Shown: positions 1-7,890 of the stretch, in pieces | Position numbering within the stretch: the first letter of the stretch is position 1 | Layout: every line of letters starts with the position of its first letter | Source: Halobacillus yeomjeoni | GTDB lineage: Bacteria; Bacillota; Bacilli; Bacillales; Halobacillaceae | Reading direction: 5' to 3' | Assembly (NCBI RefSeq): GCF_020171525.1 | Contig: NZ_JAIVAI010000004.1 | Coordinates: 124,001 to 188,000 of the forward strand | DNA: 64,000 bases | Program-made: the position numbers and the translations under genes | Notes under the pieces: generated by a model | Seen by the model: only the letters and a program-made list of their open reading frames with translations | Told to the model about the DNA's origin: nothing | Database searches by the model: none

Positions 1-1272
1 ATGGGGCTGGTAAAAGGGCCGGGAAGAGCTGAATTAGTCATCATCGTCTTATTACTCGGTGCATTTATCGGCGTATTGAATAAATCAGGGGGAGCTTACG
101 CTTTCGGTCACTGGCTTGCAAATAAAGTACGTGGCAAAAAAGGGGCTCAGCTTTCTACAGCTGCAATGGGAAGTTCATTATTTACGAGTGCTTACTTCAG
201 CTCTCTTGCAACAGGTACAGTTTTCCGCCCCATCTATGATCGAATGAACATATCAAGAGCTAAGCTGGCATTTTTCCTGGACTCTACTTCCTCTCCAATC
301 AACGTTCTAGTCCCTATTTCAGGCTGGGTAGCATTTATGGGAGCGTTGATGGTGGACAACATCCAGAGTGTAGAAGACCCGATTGTAGGTATAGCAAAAA
401 CCGTGCCTTACAATTTCTATAATATTGTCATTTTGCTTGTCGTATTTTTAGTAGCTGCAGGAAAGATCAAAGATTTCGGCCCGATGAAACAAGCGGAAGA
501 AAAAGCAAGATTCGAAAATAGAGCGTTCCAGGAAGTTGCAGCTTCCAAAGAGAAAAATGAGGAAGAAGAAACAAAACACAATGGGACTGTATCTGATATG
601 GTCTTACCTTTAGGCATTTCCATTGCTCTTCTTGTCGTTTTAGGTCTCTGGAATTATACACTGACCTACTTTGCAGATATCCCTACATTGCCGTTGGATG
701 GAAACAAGATGCTTCTCATCAGTTTTTCTGTCGGCATTGTCATAGCATTCATCAAATACATCGCCAAAGGATTGATGAGTGCCAAAGAGTTTTTGAATGA
801 ACTATACGATGGAAGCAAGTCCGTCATCCTGGGTGGTGTCATCATCATACTAGCCGTGACTTTAGGAGACATCATGCGTGCGACCGCCCCAGAAGGGGTG
901 GGTGCAGCGGCCTATATTTCCGAAGTAGCTGAGGGGGTCATTCCAAGCAGCATCATTCCCGTAGCCATCTTCTTGATTTCAGGTTTCGTAGCTTTCTCTA
1001 TGGGAACTTCTTTCGGTACATGGGCCATAATGATGCCGATCGGCGTGTCCTTGATGTATGCGACCGGCGGGGATCCCATCCTTGCAGCAGCTGCAGTATT
1101 ATCCGGGGGCGCATTTGGTGATCATACGTCACCAATCTCCGATACAAGTGTCATGTCTTCCATCGGTGCAGACGTAGAACACATGGAACACATCAACACC
1201 CAGCTTCCTTATGCATTGATGGCAGCTGGAGTCGCTTCCGTACTCTTTTTGATAGCAGGTTTTATCATTTGA
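1..1272 (+). CDS. NhaC-family Na+/H+ antiporter, 5' truncated by the window
   Basis: Membrane transporter of the NhaC (COG1757) antiporter family, expected to exchange Na+ for H+ across the cytoplasmic membrane. The 423 visible residues hold many hydrophobic segments, the family-like stretch with DSTSSPINVLVPISGW near residues 94-109, and the conserved GDHTSPISDTSV near residues 373-384. A charged cytoplasmic loop (EEKARFENRAF to EEEETKH) lies near 163-193. The frame is open to base 1 and family members are usually longer, so the first visible ATG is probably internal and the N-terminus lies outside the window. It runs towards oriC, opposite to most genes here. An antiporter fits a salt-adapted organism; the exact ion or substrate is inferred from the family only. 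Confidence 0.8.
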   Translation: MGLVKGPGRAELVIIVLLLGAFIGVLNKSGGAYAFGHWLANKVRGKKGAQLSTAAMGSSLFTSAYFSSLATGTVFRPIYDRMNISRAKLAFFLDSTSSPINVLVPISGWVAFMGALMVDNIQSVEDPIVGIAKTVPYNFYNIVILLVVFLVAAGKIKDFGPMKQAEEKARFENRAFQEVAASKEKNEEEETKHNGTVSDMVLPLGISIALLVVLGLWNYTLTYFADIPTLPLDGNKMLLISFSVGIVIAFIKYIAKGLMSAKEFLNELYDGSKSVILGGVIIILAVTLGDIMRATAPEGVGAAAYISEVAEGVIPSSIIPVAIFLISGFVAFSMGTSFGTWAIMMPIGVSLMYATGGDPILAAAAVLSGGAFGDHTSPISDTSVMSSIGADVEHMEHINTQLPYALMAAGVASVLFLIAGFII

Positions 1273-1282
1273 ACAAACCATT

Positions 1283-1325
1283 ACCTCACTCCATCGCATT
1301 CTCTGGTTGGAGTGAGGTTTTAATT
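1283..1325 (+). terminator. Terminator of the antiporter gene
   Basis: An 11-bp perfect stem (1283-1293 with 1308-1318, ACCTCACTCCA/TGGAGTGAGGT) with a 14-nt loop, followed by a T-rich tail, ten bases after the stop codon. Confidence 0.8.
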
Positions 1326-1335
1326 TCATATCTTC

Positions 1336-1543
1336 TTGTGAAATATTGAACAAATAGGTTGCATTTCACCGATCCCCCTATTATAATAAAGTCATAATCA
1401 ACATTGTGAAATAATTCACATGTGTTTTCAGTATCAATAACCCGACAAACAAAACACATTTTATTTACTCTTGTGAAATAGTGAGCAATAAAGTATATTT
1501 CAAACTCTTCTTTTTTTATTTTTATATGTGAAATTTTTCACAA
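1336..1543 (+). promoter_or_regulatory. Array of four Rex-like operators upstream of nox
   Basis: Four TTGTGAA-type sites lie between the antiporter terminator and nox. Sites at 1404-1421 (TTGTGAA-ATAA-TTCACAT) and 1526-1543 (ATGTGAA-ATTT-TTCACAA) match the Rex consensus TTGTGAA-N4-TTCACAA with one mismatch each. Sites at 1336-1353 and 1471-1488 keep a perfect left half TTGTGAA but a poorer right half. Rex is the NAD+/NADH-sensing repressor of Firmicutes, which releases DNA when NADH rises; placing it before an NADH oxidase makes functional sense. The strongest downstream box ends seven bases before the ribosome binding site of nox. Binding itself is not shown. Confidence 0.75.
1471..1499 (+). 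promoter_or_regulatory. Probable sigma-A promoter of nox
   Basis: TTGTGA (1471-1476), a 17-bp spacer and TATATT (1494-1499). The -35 is the left half of the third Rex-like site, so a repressor bound there would compete with RNA polymerase. It lies about 70 bp before the nox start. Confidence 0.5.
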
Positions 1544-1565
1544 TATACTATGGAGGTAATCATTT

Positions 1566-2897
1566 ATGAAAATTGCAGTCATTGGAAGTACTCACGCAGG
1601 TACAGCTGCAGTCACAAATATGGCAAATATGTACCCCGAGGCTCAAATCACAGTCTACGAACGTAACGATAATGTCTCCTTCCTGTCCTGTGGTCTTGCT
1701 TTATATGTTGGTGGGGTCGTGGACAATGCAGAAGAATTGTTTTACTCTTCACCCCAAAAATTACAAGAGCTTGGGGTAACGATGAAGCTGAAGCATGATG
1801 TAAAAGATATTGATACTGACCACCAAACCATTAAAGCCCAAAATTTGATCACAGGAAAAACGGTTACTGATTCTTATGACAAACTTGTGATGACTACGGG
1901 GTCCTGGCCGATCGTCCCTCCTATTGAGGGAATACAATTTGAGAATATTTTATTAGCTAAAAACTACGACCAAGCCAATACCATCATTGAAAAATCCAAA
2001 TCAGCTGAAAAAATAACCGTAGTCGGTGGCGGCTATATTGGTGTAGAACTTGTCGAAGCTTTCGAAAAAGCCGGTAAACAAGTCACTCTGATTGATGGAG
2101 CAGACAGAATCCTTAATAAGTATTTGGACCCTGAATTTACAGATATGGTGGAAGAAGATTTTAAATTCCGAGGAATTACTTTAGCTTTGAATGAAACAGT
2201 GAAGAGCTTCCAAGGAGAATACGGATTTGTGAAACGTGTAGAGACCAATCACAACATTTATGAAACAGACTTAGTTGTCATGTGTGTCGGGTTCAAGCCA
2301 AATACGGATCTTTTAAACGGAAAAGTCGATATGCTGCAAAACGGTGCCATTAAAGTCGATGAATATATGAAAACAAGTGATCCAAATATTTTTGCTGCCG
2401 GGGATGCATGTGCTGTCAAATACAACCCGACAGGTAACCATGTATATATTCCTCTCGCAACAAACGCTGTACGCATGGGAACATTAGTTGCATACAACTT
2501 AATGGAACCGAGGATGAAACACATTGGAACCCAGGGCACATCTGGACTCCATATTTATGATTGGAATATGGCATCTACAGGTTTGACCGATACTTCCGCT
2601 CAAGCGGGTCATGTGAAAGTGGAAAGTGTCACGGTTGAAGAAGTACACCGTCCTGGATTTATGCCTACTGCTGAAAAGGTGAAAATGAAAGTGAGTTTCG
2701 ATCCACTCACACGTCGTGTTTTAGGTGCTCAAGTCATTTCCAAAGCGGATGTCACCCAATCCATCAATACGATGAGTGTATGTATACAAAGCGGAATGAC
2801 GGTTGATGAATTAGGGTTTGTTGATTTCTTCTTCCAGCCTCATTTCAATCAACCTTGGAATTTCATCAATAAGGCCGGGCTAAAAGCGGCACAATAA
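1566..2897 (+). CDS. nox: NADH oxidase, probably water-forming (FAD-dependent)
   Basis: Class of flavin disulfide reductase-like NADH oxidases; likely reduces O2 with NADH in the cytoplasm and so restores NAD+. 443 residues, the usual length. Seen: N-terminal FAD-binding motif IGSTHAGTAA (6-15), the single redox-active Cys42 in SFLSCGLALY, the NAD-binding VVGGGYIGVE (152-161), the second FAD motif FAAGDAC near 276, and a C-terminal dimerisation domain. The SFLSCG context is that of water-forming Nox enzymes; a CoA-disulfide reductase is the main alternative, since both share the single Cys. Start ATG follows TGGAGGTAAT. It is a single-gene unit with its own terminator and, apparently, Rex control. 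Confidence 0.85.
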   Translation: MKIAVIGSTHAGTAAVTNMANMYPEAQITVYERNDNVSFLSCGLALYVGGVVDNAEELFYSSPQKLQELGVTMKLKHDVKDIDTDHQTIKAQNLITGKTVTDSYDKLVMTTGSWPIVPPIEGIQFENILLAKNYDQANTIIEKSKSAEKITVVGGGYIGVELVEAFEKAGKQVTLIDGADRILNKYLDPEFTDMVEEDFKFRGITLALNETVKSFQGEYGFVKRVETNHNIYETDLVVMCVGFKPNTDLLNGKVDMLQNGAIKVDEYMKTSDPNIFAAGDACAVKYNPTGNHVYIPLATNAVRMGTLVAYNLMEPRMKHIGTQGTSGLHIYDWNMASTGLTDTSAQAGHVKVESVTVEEVHRPGFMPTAEKVKMKVSFDPLTRRVLGAQVISKADVTQSINTMSVCIQSGMTVDELGFVDFFFQPHFNQPWNFINKAGLKAAQ

Positions 2898-2902
2898 CGA
2901 TC

Positions 2903-2931
2903 AGACTCCTGGCTTGACCGGGAGTCTTTTC
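2903..2931 (+). terminator. Terminator of nox
   Basis: AGACTCC (2903-2909) pairs with GGAGTCT (2921-2927), followed by TTTT. Confidence 0.75.
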
Positions 2932-2960
2932 ATGTATACGGCAAAATTTTTTTGTAGAGA

Positions 2961-2997
2961 AAAAAACCAAACGCTTATAGGAGTAAGCGTTTGGTTT
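2961..2997 (-). terminator. Terminator of the small minus-strand gene
   Basis: A perfect 14-bp stem (2964-2977 with 2984-2997) with a 6-nt loop; on the minus strand the run of A at 2961-2966 gives the U-tract. The stem begins at the last base of the stop codon of the small gene, which supports that gene being real. Confidence 0.8.
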
Positions 2998-3173
2998 CAA
3001 CTCCGTTGTTTTTTCGCTTTTCTATATTTCTTCGTACTCCTCACATGTTTTCTTAGCTCATCCAAAGGGATACCATCGAGAAAAAACCCTTCTCTTGCGA
3101 ACAGATCAGCAAACTGATGCTCATGGGTCAACGGCTTTTGTCTTACACTTTGACCAGCCTTGAATTCCGGCAA
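2997..3173 (-). CDS. Small basic protein of unknown function
   Basis: Not recognised. 58 residues if translation starts at the TTG at 3173-3171, which is placed 7-8 bases after a strong GGAGGTGG; an in-frame TTG at 3188 would lie inside that binding site. The product is charged, with a basic C-terminus (KKYRKAKKQRS) and a central segment with FADLFAREGFFLDGIPL. No signal peptide or membrane segment. Support for it being real: ribosome binding site, an abutting perfect terminator, and a sigma-B-like promoter. It may also be read through from ltaE, which lies 129 bp upstream. Function cannot be inferred. Confidence 0.6.
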   Translation of the reverse strand: MPEFKAGQSVRQKPLTHEHQFADLFAREGFFLDGIPLDELRKHVRSTKKYRKAKKQRS

Positions 3174-3207
3174 GGAATCCACCTCCAATGGTTGGATTTA
3201 CTCTTTT

Positions 3208-3233
3208 ATTCCCTTGGCTATTCTGGAACAAAC
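3208..3233 (-). promoter_or_regulatory. Possible sigma-B promoter of the small gene
   Basis: On the minus strand GTTTGT (3233-3228), a 14-bp spacer and GGGAAT (3213-3208), close to the sigma-B consensus GTTTAA-N12-14-GGGWAW. It is 35 bp before the TTG start. One mismatch-tolerant match in AT-rich DNA, so only suggestive. Confidence 0.35.
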
Positions 3234-3301
3234 CGCTGGATGTGCGATGAGAAGTTTCACTATTATGATTATGATTTTTAGAAAACGATTATGAACAGCG
3301 C

Positions 3302-4339
3302 TTATAGTTTTTTTAACTGGTTGACCATTTCAGCCATGCGCCTTACCGTAATTTGTATTTCCTCTTCACTCACATCAAAATGTGTAACAAAACGAATGGT
3401 ATAAGGTCCAAAAGGTACAGCTAAAATACCACTCTCCTTTAACTGATCAAGAAATTGCTCAGCCGTTTTTTGACATTCTTCTACATTGACGAGGACGATG
3501 TTGGTTTCAACCGCTTTTTCTACTTTCAAACCATGGATATTCCCAATACCTTCCGCCAAAAGCTGTGCATTGGAATGATCCTCTTCCAGGCGGTCTACCA
3601 TTTCTTCCAATGCTATCAGACCTGGTGCTGCGATCATCCCCACTTGGCGTAAGCCACCACCAAGGCGTTTTCTCCACTTCCTCGCTTTTCTAATAAACTC
3701 TGTGGAACCTGCTATAATGGATCCTGCAGGAGCTCCCAGTCCTTTTGAAAGACAAAATTGAACACTGTCTGTTTGGTCTGCAAATCTGTGAACAGAGATT
3801 CCACTTGCAATGGAAGCGTTAAATAAGCGAGCACCATCTAAGTGAACTGGAATTCCATGTTCACGGGCGATTTCATAAATGGCTTGCATGTTTTCCAAGG
3901 GGACTACAGCTCCGCCAGCTTTGTTATGAGTATTCTCTATACAAATCAAACTGGTGTCCGGGAAATGTACGTTTTCGGGACGTATTTTTGATCGGACTTC
4001 TTCCGGGTCCATGGCACCGTTAGTTCCTTTAATTGTTCGTGGCTGTACGCCGGCGAGAGCAGACATCGATGCTCCTTCATATAAAAAAATATGGGCCTCT
4101 TCCTCCATCAATACTTCATCACCAGGCTGACAGTGCGTCAAAGCCGTGATTTGATTGCCTTGAGTACCACTTGTCACAAACAACGCCGCTTCCTTACCCA
4201 GCATTTCTGCTGCTTTCAATTCCAGTCGTTGAACAGTCGGGTCTTCTTCAAATACATCATCTCCTACTTCTGCATCAAAAGCTGCCTGACGCATTTTTAG
4301 AGTCGGCTTTGTCACCGTATCACTTCGTAAATCAATCAT
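3302..4339 (-). CDS. ltaE: Low-specificity L-threonine aldolase
   Basis: PLP enzyme (beta-eliminating lyase fold) that splits L-threonine or allo-threonine to glycine and acetaldehyde in the cytoplasm. 345 residues from the ATG at 4339, preceded by AAGGAGG; an upstream in-frame start would add 20 residues that do not look conserved. Seen: N-terminal MIDLRSDTVTKPT typical of the family, substrate-site His82 region (EEEAHIF), HLDGAR (166-171) and the PLP-binding Lys199 in CLSKGLGAPAGS. No obvious terminator separates it from the small gene downstream. It is not a usual neighbour of the wal genes, so it is probably a local insertion. Confidence 0.88.
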   Translation of the reverse strand: MIDLRSDTVTKPTLKMRQAAFDAEVGDDVFEEDPTVQRLELKAAEMLGKEAALFVTSGTQGNQITALTHCQPGDEVLMEEEAHIFLYEGASMSALAGVQPRTIKGTNGAMDPEEVRSKIRPENVHFPDTSLICIENTHNKAGGAVVPLENMQAIYEIAREHGIPVHLDGARLFNASIASGISVHRFADQTDSVQFCLSKGLGAPAGSIIAGSTEFIRKARKWRKRLGGGLRQVGMIAAPGLIALEEMVDRLEEDHSNAQLLAEGIGNIHGLKVEKAVETNIVLVNVEECQKTAEQFLDQLKESGILAVPFGPYTIRFVTHFDVSEEEIQITVRRMAEMVNQLKKL

Positions 4340-4540
4340 ATGTACAACCTCCTTATGTCTATTGTACGAGAGTTGCAGGTTTCCATAAACAGCAAACACA
4401 GTTATCCAAGATGTCGAAATAAAAAGGAAAAGAACTTTCGAAAATCGTTACTTAAAAAGAAGGGGGTGAAGAAAGAAGCATGTAAAGGCGTTGAGCTAAA
4501 CATTGAGAGAAAAGATACTTGTTATTTTTAAGGTTTAACT

Positions 4541-4772
4541 TTATTCACATGTGGAAGAAATAAGTAACGAAATTAGTTACCCACAATTGTCCACAGACTT
4601 ATTCACAATAATTGTTAATTTTCCGATATTCACAGGTTTCCTCACAATATAAACAAATTATCCACAGTTTAATCCACATATTCACATATCCATAGGTGTA
4701 TATGGTAGTAGCATGTATGTTCGCTACCATATATGCTACTTATCCATAGCCTTATTCACAAGCTGTGGATAT
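4541..4772 (+). other. DnaA-box cluster about 46 kb from oriC
   Basis: In the 499-bp gap between ltaE and htrC, the part 4340-4540 shows nothing I can support, but 4541-4772 is packed with DnaA boxes. Exact TTATNCACA occurs at 4541-4549, 4599-4607, 4658-4666 and 4752-4760. One-mismatch boxes occur at 4577-4585, 4587-4595, 4626-4634, 4670-4678, 4678-4686, 4740-4748 and, inverted, 4764-4772. Nearly all point the same way. In Bacillus subtilis DnaA-box clusters outside oriC are known, and from memory one lies beside yydA, next to the wal genes; this would be its positional counterpart. A role in titrating DnaA is inference. Confidence 0.75.
4699..4740. repeat. Two overlapping inverted repeats inside the DnaA-box cluster
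   Basis: TATATGGTAG (4699-4708) is inverted at 4724-4733, and AGTAGCAT (4707-4714) is inverted at 4733-4740. The two palindromes overlap and cannot both form a hairpin at once. No T-tract follows, so it is not a terminator. Confidence 0.6.
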
Positions 4773-4796
4773 GACAAACTTCTTTAAAATACGACA

Positions 4797-4834
4797 AAAT
4801 AAAAGGGTATCCCCGGTGGAGGATACCCTTTTTT
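4797..4834 (-). terminator. Terminator of the wal-htrC operon
   Basis: A perfect 12-bp stem AAAAGGGTATCC/GGATACCCTTTT (4801-4812, 4821-4832), four bases after the htrC stop on the minus strand, with an A-run that gives the U-tract. Confidence 0.85.
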
Positions 4835-4838
4835 CACT

Positions 4839-6065
4839 TTATTCCTGTGAACCTAGTGTTATAGTCAACGTGTTTTTCTTTCCATCGCGGTAATAAGTAA
4901 TCTCTAATTTATCGCCTGGATCCTTTTGACTGTATAAATACTTTCTCAAGTCAATAATGTCTTCGACTTTCTCACCATCTAAAGCAGTAATGACATCAAG
5001 AGGCTTTAATCCAGCTTTTGCAGCCGGGGACATTTGTTTAATGCTCCGAATGTACAATCCGCCTTTCACTTCTTCAGGAAGGTTCAAAGTGTTGCTCCAT
5101 TCTGCACTTGGAACCTCATTCAAGCCGTATGCTTCAATACCGATGTACGGTCGATTGACTTGACCGAATTCTTCCAATTCGTCAATAATCGGTTTGGCTG
5201 AATCAATCGGTATCGCGAAACCGATCCCTTCCACTGCCGATTTAGCGATTTTCATGGAATTGATGCCGATCAATTGACCTTCAATATTGATTAATGCTCC
5301 ACCACTGTTCCCAGGGTTGATGGCTGCATCGGTCTGAATGACTTCTGCCTGCCAATCTTCCAGGCCGTCCCTGTTGAAATCTTGAGGAATGGCACGTTGC
5401 TTTCCACTGATAATCCCTTTTGTAACAGACCCTGAAAAACGAAGTCCAAGCGGGTTACCAATCGCAATAGCTGGTTCGCCAACTTTCAAGTTATCAGAAC
5501 TGCCAATTTCTATCACATGTTTCACCTGATCATCAGGCATCTTAAGGACAGCTAAATCGGTAAAAATATCACTGCCGACAAGCTGGGCTTTGATTCGTGT
5601 CTCATCTGATAAAACGACTTCAATCTCATTAGCACCTTCGATGACGTGATTATTGGTGACCACATAAGCTGATCCATCTTCTTTTTTATAGATGACTCCC
5701 GACCCTACTCCTGCTTGCTGAGAAGAAGAGTCACTATCCTGCCAGAAATTTTGTTGTGATTGAATATTAACGACTCCAACGACGGAAGGTGTGACTTTAT
5801 CAACCACTTCTGTGATCTGGGTCGTTACATTGACTTCTACATTCTTCGTATTATTACCGGTCAGACCTTGATCGTCTTCAACTAATCCACTTTCATCTTC
5901 CGGAATAGTAATATCATACGGAAGCAAATCGGTTTGTACGAGCGCCGGAAGTGCTAATAAAATGAGAACAGCTCCTAAAATGACACCGACAATGGTTGGC
6001 ATTACCCAGCTGCGCCGTTGCTTTTTATTCTGAGTGGCTGCCGAATGGTCATCATAATAACCCAC
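4839..6065 (-). CDS. htrC: HtrA-like membrane-anchored serine protease with PDZ domain
   Basis: Quality-control protease acting outside the membrane on misfolded proteins. 408 residues: cytoplasmic N-terminus, one membrane segment near 21-43, acidic linker, trypsin-like domain with the full triad His140 (TNNHV), Asp170 (DLAVLK) and Ser254 (GNSGGAL), then a C-terminal PDZ domain near 310-400. GTG start behind CAGGTGAAG. It follows walJ by 76 bp, matching the place of htrC/yyxA in B. subtilis, and is probably cotranscribed with the wal operon and ended by a strong terminator. In many Bacilli rlmH is found next; it is not present here. Confidence 0.9.
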   Translation of the reverse strand: MGYYDDHSAATQNKKQRRSWVMPTIVGVILGAVLILLALPALVQTDLLPYDITIPEDESGLVEDDQGLTGNNTKNVEVNVTTQITEVVDKVTPSVVGVVNIQSQQNFWQDSDSSSQQAGVGSGVIYKKEDGSAYVVTNNHVIEGANEIEVVLSDETRIKAQLVGSDIFTDLAVLKMPDDQVKHVIEIGSSDNLKVGEPAIAIGNPLGLRFSGSVTKGIISGKQRAIPQDFNRDGLEDWQAEVIQTDAAINPGNSGGALINIEGQLIGINSMKIAKSAVEGIGFAIPIDSAKPIIDELEEFGQVNRPYIGIEAYGLNEVPSAEWSNTLNLPEEVKGGLYIRSIKQMSPAAKAGLKPLDVITALDGEKVEDIIDLRKYLYSQKDPGDKLEITYYRDGKKNTLTITLGSQE

Positions 6066-6141
6066 AAGTCTTCACCTGTCCTTTCTGTCCTACCCTGACT
6101 ACTTAGGTATTCTTTCCTTTTTTATTGAAAAATAAAACGCT

Positions 6142-6936
6142 TTACACTTCATAAATCGGAGTCGCTTCTTGAGGATCGGTGTCATGAAGCTCGATTCTGC
6201 TCCCAACCTCGAAACCTCGCTCTTTTAAAATATTCGTTACGGACATTCGGGCTAAATCTTTCATATTATTATCCAAACTCAAGTGGGCTAAATACACTCG
6301 TTTCGTTCGATCAGTCAGAATGTCGGTCAAAGCCAGCGCACAATCTTCATTGGATACGTGGCCGGAATCCCCAAGGATCCTGCGTTTAACATTCCATGGG
6401 TATCTCCCCATGCGCAGCATGCTGACATCGTGATTGGATTCAAAAATATAAGCATCTGCATCTTCCACCGTTTTTTTAATACGTTCAGATACATAGCCGA
6501 GGTCCGTAACAAGCGCTACTTTTTTGCCCTCATGGTGAAATGTGTAGAACATAGGGTCTGCCGCATCGTGCGAAACCGCGAATGATTCTACATCAATTTC
6601 TCCGAAAGTCCGGGTCGTTTCCATATCAAAATGAAATTTCTGATCGATTGGTATTTTACCAATTTGATTTTCCATCGCTGTCCATGTTTTTTCATTCGCA
6701 TAGATCGGAAGCTTATACCTGCGAGCCATGATTCCCAATCCTTTGATATGATCGCTGTGTTCATGAGTCACTAAAATACGTGAAAGGTCATGGGGATCGA
6801 TATCGACCTGCCCAAGCAGATTTTCAATTTTCTTTCCACTCAATCCTGCATCAACAAGGATCTTTTCATTGCCCGATTCTATATAAAAGGCATTTCCAGT
6901 ACTACCAGAAGCAAGTACACTAAATCTTAAGGACAT
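6142..6936 (-). CDS. walJ: WalJ, metallo-beta-lactamase-fold nuclease-type protein
   Basis: Cytoplasmic metallo-beta-lactamase fold protein of the wal operon (YycJ). 264 residues. The metal-binding signature THEHSDH lies near 57-63, preceded by [10 protein letters not shown] near the N-terminus as in the family, and later ligands His/Asp are seen in SHDAAD and TDLG. Homologues in Bacilli are reported to link the Wal pathway with DNA replication or repair; a 5'-3' exonuclease role has been proposed. ATG start with a GGAG-type site; 16 bp after walI. Position and family agree, so the call is firm, while the biochemical role is from the family only. Confidence 0.92.
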   Translation of the reverse strand: MSLRFSVLASGSTGNAFYIESGNEKILVDAGLSGKKIENLLGQVDIDPHDLSRILVTHEHSDHIKGLGIMARRYKLPIYANEKTWTAMENQIGKIPIDQKFHFDMETTRTFGEIDVESFAVSHDAADPMFYTFHHEGKKVALVTDLGYVSERIKKTVEDADAYIFESNHDVSMLRMGRYPWNVKRRILGDSGHVSNEDCALALTDILTDRTKRVYLAHLSLDNNMKDLARMSVTNILKERGFEVGSRIELHDTDPQEATPIYEV

Positions 6937-6952
6937 GTGTTTGACACTCCAT

Positions 6953-7873
6953 CTAATTAATTTCTCCAGAGCTTCTTTGATTATTAGCTGTTAAATCACT
7001 GATTTGTTTCGTTAAATTATAGGTCGCCTCGATTTCTTTGATGAAATCTTCTTCTTCAATCGTGATAATCGTACCATCAATGGCATAAACAAAGTGATTT
7101 TCACTTTCATTGACAGTTACTTTCCATGTCGGCCCAAAAACCTGCGGTCCGCTTTCCTGGCCCGGAGCCAGGTTCAAACTGTTATGATAACCGATCGTCA
7201 TTTTCGTCACTTGATCGCCTGAAGTGATTTTTTCTTCTTCATACAGCTGTTTGACAACCCTCTTGGAGTCGATCAAGTCTACCATCTGTTCCTTTTCAGA
7301 GTCTTCTCCGGGAGAATCAGAAAAGGCCAATAAAGTAGCGATATAACCAGTGATTTTATTGTTTTTTACCTGGACCATCAAAAATCCGCCTTTATTAAAG
7401 TAAACCGTACGGTCATTCACCTTTTGGAAAAACAATAAAACCCCATTGTCTTTATTCCAGCCCCAGTACGAATATTGGTTACTGAAAGGAAAGACAGAAT
7501 TCACCTGTTCCAGAACGTTTTCACTGGTCACTTCTACCGGTTCTTCCAATTGTGCTTTCAAAACATTTCCACTGGGCAGAGAGACGATCTGTTCCCCCTC
7601 ATCTTCCAAAGTTTTCATCTTGGAGATGATTTCTTCAGAAAACTTACTTTCCTCCGAAATTAATATCGGTACTTCAGGGGTTTCTTTCGGAATAGCATCC
7701 GGCGCAAAAGTTACATCATTATTTTCTAATACTGTTTCTATATCTTCGGATGCCGAATAAGTGATTTTTCCTAATTCAGCTTCTTGCTGCTTCTCTAAGA
7801 ATTGTTGAAGTAAATATAAATCAAGAATAAGAAAACTTAGAATGAACAGAACTTTGATTTGACCCCATTGCAT
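6953..7873 (-). CDS. walI: WalI, membrane regulator of WalK
   Basis: YycI-type protein, 306 residues: a short cytoplasmic start, one membrane segment near 8-24 ([15 protein letters not shown]) and a large extracellular domain. In B. subtilis WalI and WalH form a membrane complex with the kinase WalK and hold its activity down. The start is ATG behind GGAGGGGGG. It lies between walH and walJ with gaps of 17 and 16 bp, so translation is closely coupled. Sequence divergence in this family is high; identity rests on position, size and topology together. Confidence 0.9.
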   Translation of the reverse strand: MQWGQIKVLFILSFLILDLYLLQQFLEKQQEAELGKITYSASEDIETVLENNDVTFAPDAIPKETPEVPILISEESKFSEEIISKMKTLEDEGEQIVSLPSGNVLKAQLEEPVEVTSENVLEQVNSVFPFSNQYSYWGWNKDNGVLLFFQKVNDRTVYFNKGGFLMVQVKNNKITGYIATLLAFSDSPGEDSEKEQMVDLIDSKRVVKQLYEEEKITSGDQVTKMTIGYHNSLNLAPGQESGPQVFGPTWKVTVNESENHFVYAIDGTIITIEEEDFIKEIEATYNLTKQISDLTANNQRSSGEIN

Positions 7874-7890
7874 TTACATCGCCCCCCTCC

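Noticed and set aside
2914-3117. 67-codon plus-strand frame after nox
   Set aside because: It passes through the nox terminator and lies antisense to the small minus-strand gene, which has better signals.
4340-4531. 63-codon plus-strand frame between ltaE and the DnaA cluster
   Set aside because: It begins antisense to the ltaE ribosome binding site, has no plausible start signal and a composition typical of AT-rich non-coding DNA.
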